DNA from: Planctomycetaceae bacterium
Lineage (GTDB): Bacteria; Planctomycetota; Planctomycetia; Planctomycetales; Planctomycetaceae
Assembly: GCA_020426065.1 (NCBI GenBank)
Contig: JAGQQT010000169.1
Span: forward strand, 1 to 8,023
Reading direction: 5' to 3'
Length of the DNA stretch: 8,023 nt
The notes beneath the pieces were generated by a model. That model saw nothing but the letters and a program-made list of their open reading frames with translations, made no database searches and was not told the origin of the DNA. Positions 6,557 to 8,023 of the stretch are shown one piece after another. The translations under genes and the position numbers were made by a program. Within the stretch, counting starts at the first letter, position 1; every line of letters starts with the position of its first letter.

Positions 6557-8023
6557 ATGTCTTATCACCTGATCGATCTGATCCAACAGCTTGGCCGCCC
6601 CAAAATCATGGTCCTGGGAGACCTGATTCTGGACCGGTATTTATGGGGCAATGCGGAACGAATCAGCCAGGAAGCACCCGTCATCCTGCTGCGTGAGGAA
6701 AATCAGGAAATCCGCCTGGGGGGAGCGGCGAATGTCGCCAATATGCTGGCGGGGCTCGAAGCGGATGTGACCATGGCTGGCGTGGTCGGGCATGATCGCG
6801 ATGGTGAGGAAATGCTGGCTGCCTTGCAGGAACGGGGCATCAACTGTTCGGCCGTGTTGACGGACCGGACCCGTCCCACCACTACCAAACAACGCATGAT
6901 CGGCCATGCCCAGCATCGACATCCGCACCAGATGCTGCGTGTGGATCGCGAATCCCGTGCTCCGCTCGATGTTCTGTATGAAACCCAATTGCTCGATCTG
7001 GTCATTTCCCAGATCCGCGAACATGATGCGATTCTGATTTCCGATTACGCCAAGGGAGTCTGTACCCAGGAAGTGCTCAGACGGGTCATCGAAGTGTCCC
7101 GCAGTGCCGGAAAACCGGTGATTGTTGACCCCGCTCCCAGTGATGATTACTCGAATTACCACGGTGCAACGGCAATGACACCCAACCGGACCGAGACGTC
7201 TCGGGCAACCGGTGTGACGATTCGGAACTATGACGATGCCTTTCGGGCAGGCCGCAAGCTGGTGGAACAACTTCAGCTTGATCACATCTTTGTCACTCTG
7301 GACAAAGATGGCGTGGCGGTCGTTTGCCAGGATGGTTCAGAAACCGCCTACCCTACCCGTCAGCGGGAAGTTTATGACATCACCGGTGCAGGAGATATGG
7401 TGCTGGCCACAATCGGCCTGGGAGGAGCGGCTCACTGGCAGACTTCTGACATGGCCCGCATGGCCAACATTTCCGGTGGACTGGAAGTGGAACAGGTGGG
7501 TGTGGTCTGCCTGAAACGGGAAGAACTGATCGGTGATCTGCTCAACGAGCGTCATCGTGGCGAAGGCAAACATTACGATACCGCTTCGGTGGTCCGGCAT
7601 GTGGATGCCCGGAAACGAATCGGCCAGAAGGTTGTGTTTACGAATGGCTGTTTCGATGTTCTGCACATCGGCCATGTCCGTTATCTGCAGCAGGCGGCCC
7701 AACTGGGAGACTGCCTGGTGGTAGCCATTAACAGCGATGACAGTGTTCGCAGTCTGGGCAAGGCCCCGGATCGTCCGATCTTTACCTCCAATGACCGGGC
7801 CAGCATGCTGGCTTCACTGGAGTGTGTGGATTATGTCGTGGTCTTTGAAGAGTCCACACCGAATGAAGTTCTGAAAAAGATCCGCCCCGACCTGCTCGTG
7901 AAAGGGGGCACCTATCGCGAGCATGAAATTGTCGGCAGAGAGATTGTGCAGTCTTACGGCGGACAGGTGCTGGCACTGGGAGAAACACCCGGTGTTTCCA
8001 CGACCAATATTCTGGATAAACTT
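6557..8023 (+). CDS. hldE: Bifunctional HldE: heptose-7-phosphate kinase / heptose-1-phosphate adenylyltransferase (3' end cut by window)
   Basis: HldE phosphorylates D-glycero-beta-D-manno-heptose 7-phosphate at C1 and, after GmhB removes the 7-phosphate, adenylylates the product to ADP-heptose for the lipopolysaccharide inner core. The 489 visible codons have no internal stop. The N-terminal PfkB/ribokinase domain shows VLGDLILDRYLWGNAERISQEAP (residues 19-41), LGGAANVANML (54-64), ISDYAKGV (161-168), VDPAP (190-194) and TGAGDMVLA (276-284, with Asp280 as catalytic base), followed by ANISGGLEVEQVGV (303-316). The C-terminal nucleotidyltransferase domain has FTNGCFDVLHIGHVRYL (361-377, with the HxGH signature), VAINSDDSV (389-397) and VKGGTYREHEIVGRE (448-462). 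The visible part ends at TTNILDKL, typically a few residues before the C-terminus. The start at 6557 matches the family N-terminus; AAGG directly abuts the ATG, so the ribosome binding site is poor, and the ATG at 6546 is out of frame and soon stops. Confidence 0.95.
   Translation, partial: MSYHLIDLIQQLGRPKIMVLGDLILDRYLWGNAERISQEAPVILLREENQEIRLGGAANVANMLAGLEADVTMAGVVGHDRDGEEMLAALQERGINCSAVLTDRTRPTTTKQRMIGHAQHRHPHQMLRVDRESRAPLDVLYETQLLDLVISQIREHDAILISDYAKGVCTQEVLRRVIEVSRSAGKPVIVDPAPSDDYSNYHGATAMTPNRTETSRATGVTIRNYDDAFRAGRKLVEQLQLDHIFVTLDKDGVAVVCQDGSETAYPTRQREVYDITGAGDMVLATIGLGGAAHWQTSDMARMANISGGLEVEQVGVVCLKREELIGDLLNERHRGEGKHYDTASVVRHVDARKRIGQKVVFTNGCFDVLHIGHVRYLQQAAQLGDCLVVAINSDDSVRSLGKAPDRPIFTSNDRASMLASLECVDYVVVFEESTPNEVLKKIRPDLLVKGGTYREHEIVGREIVQSYGGQVLALGETPGVSTTNILDKL

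Noticed and set aside
6641..7285. 214-codon minus-strand open frame inside hldE
   Set aside because: It is antisense to a gene with complete kinase motifs and has no recognisable domain; a shadow of the codon bias of hldE.

Overview
The window looks like a chromosomal piece of a planctomycete, probably a moderate-GC Planctomycetales relative (inference). The reasons are: an FhcB-type formylmethanofuran dehydrogenase B paralogue (H4MPT-linked C1 metabolism, typical of methylotrophs and planctomycetes), a fused HldE for ADP-heptose (a Gram-negative lipopolysaccharide sugar), a small acidic zinc-ribbon membrane protein of a kind common in this phylum, and loosely packed genes on both strands. 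Protein assignments rest on recognised motifs; no database search was run.

Layout. Positions 3-482 (+) hold the C-terminal 159 codons of an alpha/beta-hydrolase esterase. A perfect 9-bp GC-rich hairpin (517-538) separates it from a convergent family 2 glycosyltransferase (566-1792, -), whose last ~40 residues are a degenerate Asn-Ser-rich tail. A 240-bp gap follows, then a 95-residue zinc-ribbon/membrane protein (2033-2320, -). A 79-bp divergent promoter region carrying a 7-bp inverted repeat leads into a probable three-gene + strand operon: aldose 1-epimerase-like protein (2400-3353), LarB (3387-4190) and the NAD(P)HX dehydratase NnrD (4195-5055). LarB and NnrD are 4 nt apart. NnrD meets a convergent, isolated fhcB-like gene (5065-6342, -) across only 9 nt. 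A 214-bp divergent region then leads to hldE (6557 to the window edge, +), of which 489 codons are present and probably only a few C-terminal residues are missing.

How the genes fit together. HldE and the glycosyltransferase fit envelope polysaccharide or lipopolysaccharide synthesis. LarB starts nickel-pincer cofactor synthesis from nicotinic acid adenine dinucleotide, and NnrD repairs hydrated NAD(P)H, so the operon has a pyridine-nucleotide theme joined to a sugar epimerase-fold protein. FhcB would act with FhcA, FhcC and FhcD, none of which is in the window. No RNA genes, CRISPR arrays, insertion sequences or phage genes were seen. Most of the content belongs to known families; the points worth following are the orphan larB/nnrD pairing, the fhcB active-site change and the unusual glycosyltransferase tail.
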